Source of the DNA: Nitrospira sp.
Lineage (GTDB): Bacteria; Nitrospirota; Nitrospiria; Nitrospirales; Nitrospiraceae
NCBI GenBank assembly: GCA_030692565.1
Contig: JAUYAO010000008.1
Location: 19,305 to 83,304, forward strand
Length of the DNA: 64,000 nucleotides
Direction: 5' to 3'
Under the pieces are notes generated by a model. It searched no databases, was not told where the DNA came from, and worked only from the letters and a program-made list of their open reading frames with translations. The translations under genes were made by a program, and so were the position numbers. Positions within the stretch are counted from its first letter, which is position 1, and every line of letters starts with the position of its first letter. Shown here in pieces: positions 29,115-37,810 of this stretch.

Positions 29115-30242
29115 ATGGCGCATTCATATACACCAGGGCTGACAGTGACCGAACAGACCGTCGTGCGGCGGCGGCGGCAGTTGCCGTTGCCCGGCACCGT
29201 GCTGGTCGCGGTCGGTGATCTCGTGCAATCCAGTCAGCCGGTGGCCAGAGCCGAGTTGCCGGGCAAGGTCTATCCATTGAATCTGGCGAATCAACTGGGT
29301 GTCGCGCCGGACGAGATCAAAGAATATTTGATCAAAAAAGAGGGCGAACCGGTTCAGAAGGATGAAATTCTGGCCGAGAACAAGCCGCTGATCAAATGGT
29401 TCAAGACGGAGATCAAGTCTCCGATCACCGGCACGGTGGAATCGCTCTCGACCATCACCGGCCAGGTGCTATTGCGTGAGCCGCCGCGCGTGCTGGAGTT
29501 GCTGGCGTATGTGGATGGGACGGTCGTGGAGGTGCATCCGCGTCAGGGTGTGACGGTCGAGGCGCGCTGCAGTCTGGTTCAGGGGATCTTTGGCATCGGC
29601 GGCGAGACCTCCGGTGTTTTGGCAATCGCCGTCGCGAAGCCGGACGAACCCCTGACCCCGGCTCATATCAACGCCGATATGAAGGGGAAGATTGTCGTCG
29701 GCGGGTCGTTTCTCTCCGCTGAGACGATGGCCAAGGCGAAAGAAGTCGGCGTTGCCGGGTTAGTCGTCGGCGGGATTCATGATAAGGATCTCCGGGCCTT
29801 GTTGGGATACGATTTGGGAGTGGCTATTACCGGAACCGAGCAAGTGGGGTTTACGCTGATCCTTACAGAGGGGTTCGGGACGATCCCCATGGCGCAGAAG
29901 ACCTTTACGCTGCTCTCCGCCCATGCCGGGGAAAAGGCGGCGATTTCCGGGGCCACGCAGATTCGCGCCGGGGTCATCCGGCCCGAGATCATCATCGCGA
30001 AGCCTGCCGGTGTGGCACAGACCGGAGCGACGGCAGCGCCGCAGCGCGAGGGCATCCGGATCGGCGATCCGGTGCGCATCATTCGCGACCCGCTGTTCGG
30101 CAAGATTGGAGAGGTCTCGGCGTTGCCCACCGATCTGCAGAAAATCCCCACAGAAAGTGACGCGCGCGTGTTGGAAGTGCGATTCCCGGACGGGCAGGTT
30201 GCCGTCATACCGCGAACCAATATCGAAGTCATCGAAGGCTGA
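29115..30242 (+). CDS. MutL-cluster protein with biotinyl/lipoyl-like and KOW-like segments
   Basis: A 375-residue soluble-looking protein. The N-terminal half contains hammerhead-like turns (LPLPGTVLVAVGDLV, EIKSPITGTVESLS) typical of barrel-sandwich or lipoyl-like folds, without an obvious modification lysine. The C-terminal 60 residues (IRIGDPVRIIRDPLFGKIGEVSALP and FPDGQVAVIPRTNIEVIE) resemble a KOW/translation-protein SH3-like barrel. I know no biochemical function. Co-localisation with the MutL-like ATPase and the DUF6754 protein suggests an adaptor or scaffold role, an inference only. Confidence 0.65.
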   Translation: MAHSYTPGLTVTEQTVVRRRRQLPLPGTVLVAVGDLVQSSQPVARAELPGKVYPLNLANQLGVAPDEIKEYLIKKEGEPVQKDEILAENKPLIKWFKTEIKSPITGTVESLSTITGQVLLREPPRVLELLAYVDGTVVEVHPRQGVTVEARCSLVQGIFGIGGETSGVLAIAVAKPDEPLTPAHINADMKGKIVVGGSFLSAETMAKAKEVGVAGLVVGGIHDKDLRALLGYDLGVAITGTEQVGFTLILTEGFGTIPMAQKTFTLLSAHAGEKAAISGATQIRAGVIRPEIIIAKPAGVAQTGATAAPQREGIRIGDPVRIIRDPLFGKIGEVSALPTDLQKIPTESDARVLEVRFPDGQVAVIPRTNIEVIEG

Positions 30243-30247
30243 AGCCC

Positions 30248-31528
30248 GTGAAATGTGAAACGTCAAACGTAAAACGTGTGAAGACTTGGTCGGCAAGCTT
30301 GGTCGTCATCGCCTGTGCCGTGGCGTTTAGTTGGTGCTCGGCTGCGGTTTACGCGGAAGATCAGCTGGCAGCTCCGGCTAATCTACAGGTGTTCGATACG
30401 CCGAATGATGGAGGCGAAAGTCTCACAATACAGTGGGCGCCGAGTCCTTTGGATGGCCCTGAGGCCCGCTATCAGGTGTTGCTCGGCGATGCCGGGGCCT
30501 CGGATGCGGCTTCACTGAAAGTCATCGCCGAGTTCCCGGCCCAGACTCGCTTGGTGAAAGACCTCAAGGGACCTTGGTGGACGAGAACGGCAGAGCGGAA
30601 TTGGCATCAGTTCGTGATCCGGAACGCAAAGGGTGTCGAGCTGAAAGATGGGACTGCGTGTACGGTGACCGTGGCGATGCTCAAAGGCGAGGACCGAACG
30701 GTCGGTCCTTTGCTTCATGCGACCCCGGCTCCCAACTGGTTCAACTGGAACTCGGTGAACAACCTGGTCTTGACGCTCCTCTTCGGGGGCGTCGTGTTTT
30801 ACTCCATTGCGCAAGCGAAGCGCCGCGAGATCTTTCTACGGCGGATTCCCGGTCTCGATGCGGTGGACGAAGCGATCGGCCGGGCGACCGAGTTGGGGAA
30901 GCCGATTCTCTATCTGACCGGTGCACACGATATGCACGATCCCTCGACGATTGCCGCGGCGGTGATTCTCGGACGGGTGGCGAAAAAGACGGCGGCCTAT
31001 GAAACGGAGCTGCTTGTGCCGCACCGCGATCCCATTACCATGGCGGTCTGCCAGGAAATCACCAAACAAGCGTATTTGGAAGCGGGGAAGCCGGATCTGT
31101 TCAAGGAGGATTCGAATTTTTTCATTACGAGCGATCAGTTCAGCTATACCGCCGCGGTCGACGGTATCATGCTGCGCAAAAAGCCGGCGGCGAATTTCTT
31201 CATGGGGTCGTATTTTGCCGAGGCGCTGTTGCTCACGGAAACCGGTGCCAGTACCGGGGCCATTCAGATTGCGGGAACCGACTCGGATCACCAGTTGCCG
31301 TTCTTTGTGACCACCTGTGACTACACGCTGATCGGGGAGGAGCTGTATGCGGCGAGCGCCTATTTGTCGCGCGAGCCGGTTCAGCTGGGGACCCTGCGCG
31401 GGCAGGATATCGGGAAGGCCATTATCCTCTCGGTGATCGGAATCGGAGTGCTGTTGGCGACACTGGGCGTTGTGACGCAGGCCACCTGGCCACAGGACGT
31501 GCTCGACTTCTTCAAGGATGTGAAATGA
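30248..31528 (+). CDS. DUF6754-type membrane protein of the MutL cluster
   Basis: A 426-residue protein with an N-terminal signal or anchor and a fibronectin-like extracytoplasmic region (about residues 40-150). A membrane helix is near 165-185 (NLVLTLLFGGVVFYSIA), then a cytoplasmic domain (LDAVDEAIGRATELGKPILYLTGAHDM ... TCDYTLIGEELYAASAYLS) that I recognise as the DUF6754 type, then a final helix (AIILSVIGIGVLLATLGVV). The GTG at 30248 falls in a repetitive GTGAAA/CGTAAAACGT stretch; a GTG at 30281 gives a cleaner signal peptide and may be the true start. It overlaps the next gene by 4 nt. Confidence 0.7.
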   Translation: MKCETSNVKRVKTWSASLVVIACAVAFSWCSAAVYAEDQLAAPANLQVFDTPNDGGESLTIQWAPSPLDGPEARYQVLLGDAGASDAASLKVIAEFPAQTRLVKDLKGPWWTRTAERNWHQFVIRNAKGVELKDGTACTVTVAMLKGEDRTVGPLLHATPAPNWFNWNSVNNLVLTLLFGGVVFYSIAQAKRREIFLRRIPGLDAVDEAIGRATELGKPILYLTGAHDMHDPSTIAAAVILGRVAKKTAAYETELLVPHRDPITMAVCQEITKQAYLEAGKPDLFKEDSNFFITSDQFSYTAAVDGIMLRKKPAANFFMGSYFAEALLLTETGASTGAIQIAGTDSDHQLPFFVTTCDYTLIGEELYAASAYLSREPVQLGTLRGQDIGKAIILSVIGIGVLLATLGVVTQATWPQDVLDFFKDVK

Positions 31529-32175
31529 TCTTTCTTCGCCGGCAGATGCCGCTGCTGATTACGATGATTACCGGGCTGATCTTTGCGGCTCAGTATTATG
31601 TGCCGCATCCCGCCTCCGAGCAGTTGCTCACCTCCGCCACGAAGTGGCTCCAGATTATCGGCGGTTTTGCCCTCGTGCTGGGCGTGACCAGTCTGTTCCA
31701 TGTGCATGCGGCCAAGATTCGCCGGAAAGAGGCGGGTTGGGGCTACAGCGTAGTCCTCTATGCCGGCATGTTGGGCACGATAGCCGTCGGTCTGTGGGCC
31801 AACGGCAAAGAGAGTGTCGAGGGTGTCTCAACGGCATTCGGCTGGGTGTACAACTTTATGATGGTCCCGTTGCAAGGGACCATGTTTGCCATCCTGGCGT
31901 TCTTCATCGCCTCGGCGGCCTATCGCTCGTTCCGCGCCAGAAGCCGGGAAGCCGCCGTGCTGCTGATCGCGGCCGTGATCGTCATGATGGGCCGCGTTCC
32001 GCTGGGTGAATATCTGGTGCCGATCAGCGGGGATATCTCCCAGTGGATTCTGAATGTGCTGAACGCCTCCGTACGCCGTGCCATTTTGATCGGCGTCAGC
32101 CTGGGGGCCGTGGCGCTGTCGTTTAAAATCATCTTCGGCATAGAGCGATCGTATCTGGGCGGGGGGAAAGAGTGA
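31525..32175 (+). CDS. Polytopic membrane protein of the MutL cluster
   Basis: A 216-residue protein with about six hydrophobic helices (roughly residues 7-25, 40-60, 75-95, 115-132, 145-160 and 185-205). A short basic cytoplasmic loop HAAKIRRKEAGWGY follows helix two. I recognise no named family. The ATG overlaps the TGA of the upstream gene (ATGA), so it is translationally coupled to the DUF6754 protein and probably part of one membrane complex. Confidence 0.62.
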   Translation: MIFLRRQMPLLITMITGLIFAAQYYVPHPASEQLLTSATKWLQIIGGFALVLGVTSLFHVHAAKIRRKEAGWGYSVVLYAGMLGTIAVGLWANGKESVEGVSTAFGWVYNFMMVPLQGTMFAILAFFIASAAYRSFRARSREAAVLLIAAVIVMMGRVPLGEYLVPISGDISQWILNVLNASVRRAILIGVSLGAVALSFKIIFGIERSYLGGGKE

Positions 32176-32271
32176 CAGGTGACGCGTGACATGTGACGAG
32201 CGCAGAAACAGGCCGGTCCAAGTAAATCTTCTACGCGTCACGCGTCACGCGTTACGTGTCACGGTGGTGCC
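32176..32271. repeat. Inverted short-repeat spacer (GTGACGCGTGAC type)
   Basis: The 96-bp space between two cluster genes begins GACAGGTGACGCGTGACATG and ends CGCGTCACGCGTTACGTGTC. The two ends are inverted repeats of a CGTGAC/GTCACG word. Similar degenerate words occur at 30248-30285, 48472-48550 and near 63640-63700. The sequence could form a hairpin in RNA. It has no coding capacity. Confidence 0.65.
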
Positions 32272-33114
32272 ATGACCTTCGCGGAACGCATGCTCAATAT
32301 CGACCGGCGGATCATCTTTGTGGTGATCGGGCTGTGCACCCTCTTGCCGCTGCTCTATCCGGTCGGCCTGCCCATCAAGATTTCGCAGGAAGTGCGGGGG
32401 GTCTACGATCACATCGAAAGCCTGCCCGAACGTTCGGTACTGCTCCTCTCCCTCGATTTCGATCCCGCCTCAAAGCCGGAACTCTATCCGCAGGCCGTGG
32501 CCATTCTCCGCCATGCGTTCAAGAAGAATCTCCGGGTGATTGCAATGACCCTGTGGGTCTCCGGTACGGGCATGGCCGACGAGCTGTTGACCAAGGTGGC
32601 GACCGAATCGGGTAAACAGCGCGGCGCCGACTATGTCTTTCTTGGGTGGAGCCCGGGAGGGACGGCCGTCATCATCAACATGGGGCAGGATCTCTACAAC
32701 GCATTTCCCAGCGATTATGGCGGTAAGCCAACCAAAGGACAGCCGGTGCTGGAGGGGGTCAACAGTCTGAAGGACGTCACGTATGCGATCAGTCTGGGGG
32801 CGGGGAATCCCGGCGTCGAGGCCTGGTATGTCTTCGGGAAGGACAAGTACAAATTCGAGTTGGGCGGCGGTTGCACGGGGGTGATTGCCCCGGGCTTGTA
32901 CCCCTTGCTGCGCAGCGGCCAGATCAACGGGTTGATCGGCGGGCTGCGGGGCGCGGCGGAATACGAAAGTCTGATCGGACAAAAGGGCCGGGCTGTGGCG
33001 GGGATGGATGCGCAATCGGCCACTCACGTTGCGATTATCGTCCTGGTAGGGCTCTGTAACATCTTTTATTTCTCGCTAAGGCGGCAGTCGCGGCAGCAAG
33101 GCTCGCAGGTATAG
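32272..33114 (+). CDS. Membrane-anchored protein of the MutL cluster
   Basis: A 280-residue protein with an N-terminal membrane helix (about residues 14-33), a long domain (about 40-245) and a C-terminal helix (about 247-265). The domain has an alternating alpha/beta pattern: SVLLLSLDFDP, RVIAMTLWVSGTG, YVFLGWSPGGTAVIINMG. Because both ends are membrane helices, the domain may lie between two anchors on one face. I recognise no catalytic motif. It belongs to the same conserved set as its neighbours. Confidence 0.62.
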   Translation: MTFAERMLNIDRRIIFVVIGLCTLLPLLYPVGLPIKISQEVRGVYDHIESLPERSVLLLSLDFDPASKPELYPQAVAILRHAFKKNLRVIAMTLWVSGTGMADELLTKVATESGKQRGADYVFLGWSPGGTAVIINMGQDLYNAFPSDYGGKPTKGQPVLEGVNSLKDVTYAISLGAGNPGVEAWYVFGKDKYKFELGGGCTGVIAPGLYPLLRSGQINGLIGGLRGAAEYESLIGQKGRAVAGMDAQSATHVAIIVLVGLCNIFYFSLRRQSRQQGSQV

Positions 33115-33136
33115 AAGATGCGAGAAGTCTGTTGTT

Positions 33137-33264
33137 CCCCTCCTTCGTAAGGAGGGGCCAGGGGAGGTCGAGTCTGACGGCTGGCATATCGGGTGAGGCG
33201 GGATCTTACAACCCAGCGGCCCGAGATCTTCTACCCCTCCTTGCCTCCCCTTACAAAGGGGAGG
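33137..33264. mobile_element. MITE-like element with CCCCTCCTT termini
   Basis: 128 bp flanked by imperfect inverted repeats of about 32 bp: CCCCTCCTTCGTAAGGAGGG at the left and CCCCTTACAAAGGGGAGG at the right. Each arm is itself near-palindromic. The core is unrelated to the CAGGNTGCTGAAAAAG family. It is non-coding and lies in the gap between two MutL-cluster genes (33115-33379). The remainder of that gap shows no gene. Confidence 0.65.
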
Positions 33265-33379
33265 AAGTGTGAAGGGAGCGCAGGCATGAGGACACTCCGA
33301 ACGGCTGGGCGTTTGGTGTTCTCGATGGCCTGAAGTACCAACGGGATCGTTCCCGTCTTTGAGAGGATCGATCAAGGCA

Positions 33380-34129
33380 ATGGATGCAACGATCATCGGG
33401 GCGTGGGTAGCAACAGGGTTAACTCTGTTTATCTTCTCCTTTTTGTATAAGGATAATCCGCTCTTTAAACTGGCGGAGAATCTCTATGTCGGGGTGTCCG
33501 TCGGCTACACGATCGTAAAGACCTACGACACGGTGATCCTGCATCTGATTTGGAAACCCATCGTCGAAAATCAGGAATGGACGCTGCTGATTCCCGTGAC
33601 CATCGGCATGCTCATGCTCACGCGCTATGTGCCGAAAGCTGCCTGGCTATCGCGCTATGCGTTTGCCTTTATCGTCGGGGTGGGGACGGGGCTGGCGATT
33701 CCGCGCACCGTGTCATCGTTTATTCTGAAGCAGATCGAGGACACGGTCCGGCCGTTGCTGATGCTCGTGCCGGGGGATGGCGTGACCTTCTCCTGGAATC
33801 TGCTGAATCCGGCCAGCAGTATCAATGTCATCATCGTGCTGCTCGGCGTGAGTTCGGTGCTGTTTTACTTCTTCTTCTCAGTGGAGCACAGCGGGCCGGG
33901 AAAGGCGGTGGCCAGGACGGGCGTCCTGTTCCTGATGATCGCGTTCGGCGCGGCCTTCGGCTATACGGTCATGGCTCGCATGTCGCTGTTGATTGGCCGG
34001 TTGACGGACTTAATCGAGTATTCCGATCCCTCCTATGGGCGGCCGACGCTGTGGCTGGCACTCGTGACCGTCGGGACCCTGATCGTACTCAGCCGGCGGA
34101 GTCGAAGCGAGCCGCCGGAGGGGGGATAG
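33380..34129 (+). CDS. Polytopic membrane protein, last gene of the MutL cluster
   Basis: A 249-residue protein with about six to seven membrane helices (roughly residues 5-25, 33-55, 70-88, 96-115, 155-175, 187-207 and 222-240). The start at 33380 (MDATIIGAWVATGLTLF) is preferred over 33359 because the extra residues are not hydrophobic. I recognise no named family. Position and repeated association within this cluster suggest a shared membrane complex with the DUF6754 protein. Confidence 0.62.
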   Translation: MDATIIGAWVATGLTLFIFSFLYKDNPLFKLAENLYVGVSVGYTIVKTYDTVILHLIWKPIVENQEWTLLIPVTIGMLMLTRYVPKAAWLSRYAFAFIVGVGTGLAIPRTVSSFILKQIEDTVRPLLMLVPGDGVTFSWNLLNPASSINVIIVLLGVSSVLFYFFFSVEHSGPGKAVARTGVLFLMIAFGAAFGYTVMARMSLLIGRLTDLIEYSDPSYGRPTLWLALVTVGTLIVLSRRSRSEPPEGG

Positions 34130-34136
34130 GTCTGTC

Positions 34137-34240
34137 TGGTCTCTCTGGTCTATTCGGTCTGTTCTGTCTGTCTGGTCTATCAGGTCGAACGAGACCAACC
34201 AGATAGACGAGATAGACCGAACGGACTAGACCGACCAAAC
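34137..34240. repeat. Simple-sequence inverted repeat (GGTCT/AGACC words)
   Basis: A stretch dominated by TCTGTCTGGTCTCTCTGGTC on one side and ACCAGATAGACGAGATAGACC on the other (the latter quoted only as its core ACCAGATAGAC). The arms are complementary and would form a long hairpin. It separates the MutL cluster from the MEMO-like gene and may act as a terminator-like structure. A related TCTGGTCTGGTCTGGTCTCG run occurs at about 59815-59835. Confidence 0.65.
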
Positions 34241-34297
34241 CCCCGGTTGCAGCTTCTTCTTTCCCTCCTTTACAATGACGCTCGACCAAGGAGCATT

Positions 34298-35539
34298 ATG
34301 ACTACCACGACTGCCAAAGACCCCAAGCACTATCCAGCCCTGCGGAATCTCCAGTTCTCCCCCATTAAGGAAGGAGAAGAGCAGTACATCGTGTTGTGGG
34401 ATCCGACCGGCCTGAGCAAGGAACGGCTGGTGCTTCCGCTCAACTACTTTTTCATCATTCAGCATTTCGACGGCGAGCATTCTCTCCAGCAAGTGGGGGC
34501 CCTCTATCTGAAACGGTTCGGTGAATTCCTGATGCCGGATAAGGTTGAGCAGTTGGTAACCGACCTCGATCAGAAACTGTTTCTGGAAGGGGAACGGGCA
34601 GAAGAAGCCCGCAGAGAGCAGCGCGCTCAATATCGCGAAAGCCCGCTTCGCCAGGCGGCGTTTGCCGGCCGCGCCTACGAGGCGGACGGCGTGAAATTGA
34701 AGAAGCAGATCGACGGATTTTTTACGTCGAAAGAAGGCCCGGATTTTAAACCCTCAGAGAATGCCGGCAAACCCATCAAGGGGCTTGTCGCACCGACCTA
34801 CGATCTGAAACAGGCCGGTCCGATCTACGCATGGGCGTACAAAGAGCTGCAAGAAGCCACGCAGCCGGATGTGTATGTCATCATCGGGACAGCCTACGCC
34901 GGTCTCGATAATCTCTTTGCCGTCACGGACAAGGATTTTGAAACACCGGTGGGTGTTGTAAAAGCCGATCAGCCCTTGTTGGCGAAGATCAAAGAACGGT
35001 TCCCGGTGGCGTTCGAAGAGGATCTCTGCCACCAAGCCGAGCATGCGATTGAATTCCAATTGCCGTTTCTCCAGCAGGTCGTCGGAGCCAAGAAGCCCTT
35101 TACCATCGTGCCGATCCTATGTTCATTTTCCGCGCTGAGTATGGCCGAAGCCCCGGTGCAACAATCGGTCGAAGTGTTTCTGGCCGGGCTGCGCGATATT
35201 CTCAAATCCTCCAACCGCAGCTATTGTGTCATGGCAGCGGCAGAGTTGGCGCATCTCGGGATGCGCTACGGGGATAAAGAGCCGCCGACCGACTTTTCGT
35301 TCCATCGATCGATGCAGCATGATTTGGAAATGTTGAAGCCGGTGGAAGAACGAAAGCCGGAAGAATTCACCAAGTACATCATCACGGAGAACGACAAGCG
35401 CCGCATCTCCGGGTTCGCGCCCATCTATGCTCTCTTGCGCCTCATCGAAGCCGAATCAGGCCAAGTCCTCCGCTACGACCGCGGCATCACCGATCAATAC
35501 AACTCGACCGTCACCTACGCCAGCATGGCGTTCTTCTAG
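34298..35539 (+). CDS. Divergent MEMO-like protein (AmmeMemoRadiSam B family) with N-terminal domain
   Basis: A 414-residue protein whose C-terminal about 270 residues follow the MEMO1 fold: IKGLVAPTYDLKQAGPIYAWAY, VYVIIGTAY, ETPVGVVKAD, HQAEHAIEFQLPFLQ and AELAHLGMRYG. The canonical first two metal-site histidines (PHAGY and GPNH/GPSH in relatives) are replaced here by PTYD and GTAY; the later EH, Cys and His are kept. An N-terminal about 95-residue domain looks like a small winged-helix/PqqD-like fold. The ATG has AAGGAG 8 nt upstream. The radical-SAM partner is not nearby. Function unknown. Confidence 0.7.
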   Translation: MTTTTAKDPKHYPALRNLQFSPIKEGEEQYIVLWDPTGLSKERLVLPLNYFFIIQHFDGEHSLQQVGALYLKRFGEFLMPDKVEQLVTDLDQKLFLEGERAEEARREQRAQYRESPLRQAAFAGRAYEADGVKLKKQIDGFFTSKEGPDFKPSENAGKPIKGLVAPTYDLKQAGPIYAWAYKELQEATQPDVYVIIGTAYAGLDNLFAVTDKDFETPVGVVKADQPLLAKIKERFPVAFEEDLCHQAEHAIEFQLPFLQQVVGAKKPFTIVPILCSFSALSMAEAPVQQSVEVFLAGLRDILKSSNRSYCVMAAAELAHLGMRYGDKEPPTDFSFHRSMQHDLEMLKPVEERKPEEFTKYIITENDKRRISGFAPIYALLRLIEAESGQVLRYDRGITDQYNSTVTYASMAFF

Positions 35540-35540
35540 T

Positions 35541-35707
35541 CAGGCTGCTGAAACAGATCCCCAACTTCGTTCTCGGCTCGACAGAATTCTCAACGTACCC
35601 CACCGGGGAAGAGCTGCTTTGGCAGCGCGGGGTTGGGTGGGTGATGAAAGCTACGCCTCCGGTTCTGCCTTGCCTGCGGCTTTGCTGGATAGTTTTTTGA
35701 GCAGCCG
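35541..35707 (+). mobile_element. MITE-like element, copy D
   Basis: About 167 bp starting CAGGCTGCTGAAACAG, 2 nt after the TAG of the MEMO-like gene, and ending TTTTTTGAGCAGCCG. It shares CGTTCTCGGCTCGA, GGGGTTGGGTGGGTGA and GCTACGCCTCCGGT with copies A and B, though rearranged. The insertion context TAGTCAGG is the same as for copy A after kdsD. Confidence 0.75.
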
Positions 35708-35779
35708 TCCCTTGCACCCGTCTCCTCTCGATTTCTTGGGCTAGAGTTTTCCCTGGTGTGGTGATTACAATATCCCGCA

Positions 35780-37810
35780 ATGAGAATCCGAACCATTCGA
35801 GGACGTATCGTATTAGCCATTGTGCTGGTGGGTTGTATCCCCCTGCTGATCGGTCTTGTGCTGGCCTATGTGTCGGGCATGCGTTCGTTGCGGGACGTCA
35901 TCGGTGGCAATCTTGAGGCCGTGGCGGTTCAGGCGGCCGATCGCGTCACAATGTTGGTTCAGAGCGAAGTGCAGGGTGTGCGGTTGCTTGGCACGGCGCC
36001 GTTGCGAGTGCGTCAGCCGGTCGAGACGGCCAATAATTCGTATCCGGAGGATCGTGCGAAGGCGCAGGCGCTGATCACGGAGCGGATGCAGGTGTGGGAA
36101 AAAGGCGGGGACGGTGTCAGGCGGCTGTTGAATGCCGAACTGTCGCGATTCCTCCTGGAAACCAAAGTGCGCGACGGGGATAAAGTCGTCGGCCTATTGA
36201 TCGCCGATCAACACGGGGCGCTGGTGGCGGCGAGTTCAGAGCCCGACCACTACTCATTTGAAAAAGAGACCTGGTGGACGGCCATTCATGCGGGGGGCGT
36301 CGATCAGGTCTACGTCAGCGGGCTGATTCCCGCGCAGGAAGGATCCTTCAGGACGCCCGAGGAAACCATCGACATTGCCGTGCCGATTCTCGACGACCGG
36401 CAGCACACCATCATCGGGGCGGTGAAGGCCTCCTATCGGTTCGACAGTCTCTTCGCGATGATCAATCAGATCCGGATCGGGCAGACCGGCCACGCGATGC
36501 TCTTCGATGCGGCGGGCAATCCGCTCGTCTGTCCCATCCTGCCCCGGCAGGCCCATCGTATTCCCGCTCAATTGATGACGATGATCGTGTCTTCGCAGCC
36601 GGGATGGGGCAATGCGGAGGATGACGGGCATGGGGCGACGGATACGGTCGTAGGGTTTGCGCCGGTTACCGGTCTCCCCCTGCCGGACAATTCCTGGCAT
36701 ATCTTTGTGCGGCAACAGCCGGGAGAGAGTTACGCGCCGATTCGGGATCAAATACGGAACCTGGCAGCGATCGGCCTGGTGATGCTGGGGCTGCTTTGGG
36801 CGATGGGGCGCTATGTGGCCGCGAGGATTGCCCGTCCGATTCAGATTCTCCAGACCGGTGTGGAAGCGATTAGCCAGGGCACCTACGACCGCCCGTTGAA
36901 CATCCAAACAGGGGATGAATTCGAGGAACTGGCCGCCGCCGTCCATCGGATGGCCGACCGGCTGAAGGCGTCGCGTGTGGAGCTGGAGGCGTTGAATGCC
37001 GATCTGGCCAGGCGCGTCGAGGAAAAAACCGCCGAAGTGACGGAGCAAATGAAAAAGCTGCAGTTCGCCGAACGGCTCGCGACTCTCGGGAAAGTGGCCA
37101 GCGGGATCGCTCATGAAATCAATAATCCGCTGGGGATCATTCTGAACCGGATCGAGTGTATGGAGTTGGAGGCGGCACAGCTGCGCCTGTCGGACGAGCA
37201 GCAACGGGACCTGCTGGCGATCCGGACCCAGGCCGACCGTATTTCCCGGGTCACCAAGAGTATGTTGGCCTTGTCCCGGGGATCGGCCACCGTGTTGAAA
37301 CCCATGGACCTGAATTGCGTGCTTCGGGCCTGTGTGGAGGCGTCGAAGGATCGGGCTGCGGTGAAAGGCGTGCGTATCGAAACGGCGTTGTCCCGGGACG
37401 TGTTGCCGATCATGGGCGATCGAGACCGGATTGAAACGGTGATGTTGAACTTGATCAACAACGCGCTCGATGCAGCCCAGGAAGGCGTGCCGCCCGGCCT
37501 TGTGACCGTTGAGTCTGAAGGCTGTCCGGGCAAAGAGGGTGATCTGGCAGTGGTGCGGATCAGCGATACGGGGCCGGGCATCCCTCAGGAGATGCTGGGA
37601 CGCATCTTCGACCCGTTCTTTACGACGAAGGATGAGGGGCAGGGCACCGGCCTGGGGTTATTCCTCAGTTACGGCATTGTGGCCGATCATCGTGGACGTC
37701 TTGAAATCGACAACGGCCGGCGCGGGGCCGTGGCGACGGTATCTCTTCCCGCGCTGGTGTCGGTTACGGAATCGCAGCAGGAGGCCGGATGGGAGCAGGT
37801 AAGATACTAA
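35780..37810 (+). CDS. Membrane sensor histidine kinase (dCache-HAMP-HisKA-HATPase)
   Basis: A 676-residue kinase. Transmembrane helix 1 is at about 11-31, a long periplasmic dCache-like sensor at about 32-330, helix 2 at about 332-350, HAMP at about 350-405, then a coiled coil. The phospho-acceptor His445 is in GIAHEINNPLG. The ATPase domain has NLINNALDAA (N box), DTGPGIPQE (G1) and GTGLGL (G2). It is NtrB/DctB-like in style. Its stop overlaps the next gene, the sigma-54 response regulator, by 22 nt, so the two form a two-component pair. The periplasmic signal is unknown; a metal or redox ligand would fit the downstream oxidase clusters, by inference. Confidence 0.9.
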   Translation: MRIRTIRGRIVLAIVLVGCIPLLIGLVLAYVSGMRSLRDVIGGNLEAVAVQAADRVTMLVQSEVQGVRLLGTAPLRVRQPVETANNSYPEDRAKAQALITERMQVWEKGGDGVRRLLNAELSRFLLETKVRDGDKVVGLLIADQHGALVAASSEPDHYSFEKETWWTAIHAGGVDQVYVSGLIPAQEGSFRTPEETIDIAVPILDDRQHTIIGAVKASYRFDSLFAMINQIRIGQTGHAMLFDAAGNPLVCPILPRQAHRIPAQLMTMIVSSQPGWGNAEDDGHGATDTVVGFAPVTGLPLPDNSWHIFVRQQPGESYAPIRDQIRNLAAIGLVMLGLLWAMGRYVAARIARPIQILQTGVEAISQGTYDRPLNIQTGDEFEELAAAVHRMADRLKASRVELEALNADLARRVEEKTAEVTEQMKKLQFAERLATLGKVASGIAHEINNPLGIILNRIECMELEAAQLRLSDEQQRDLLAIRTQADRISRVTKSMLALSRGSATVLKPMDLNCVLRACVEASKDRAAVKGVRIETALSRDVLPIMGDRDRIETVMLNLINNALDAAQEGVPPGLVTVESEGCPGKEGDLAVVRISDTGPGIPQEMLGRIFDPFFTTKDEGQGTGLGLFLSYGIVADHRGRLEIDNGRRGAVATVSLPALVSVTESQQEAGWEQVRY

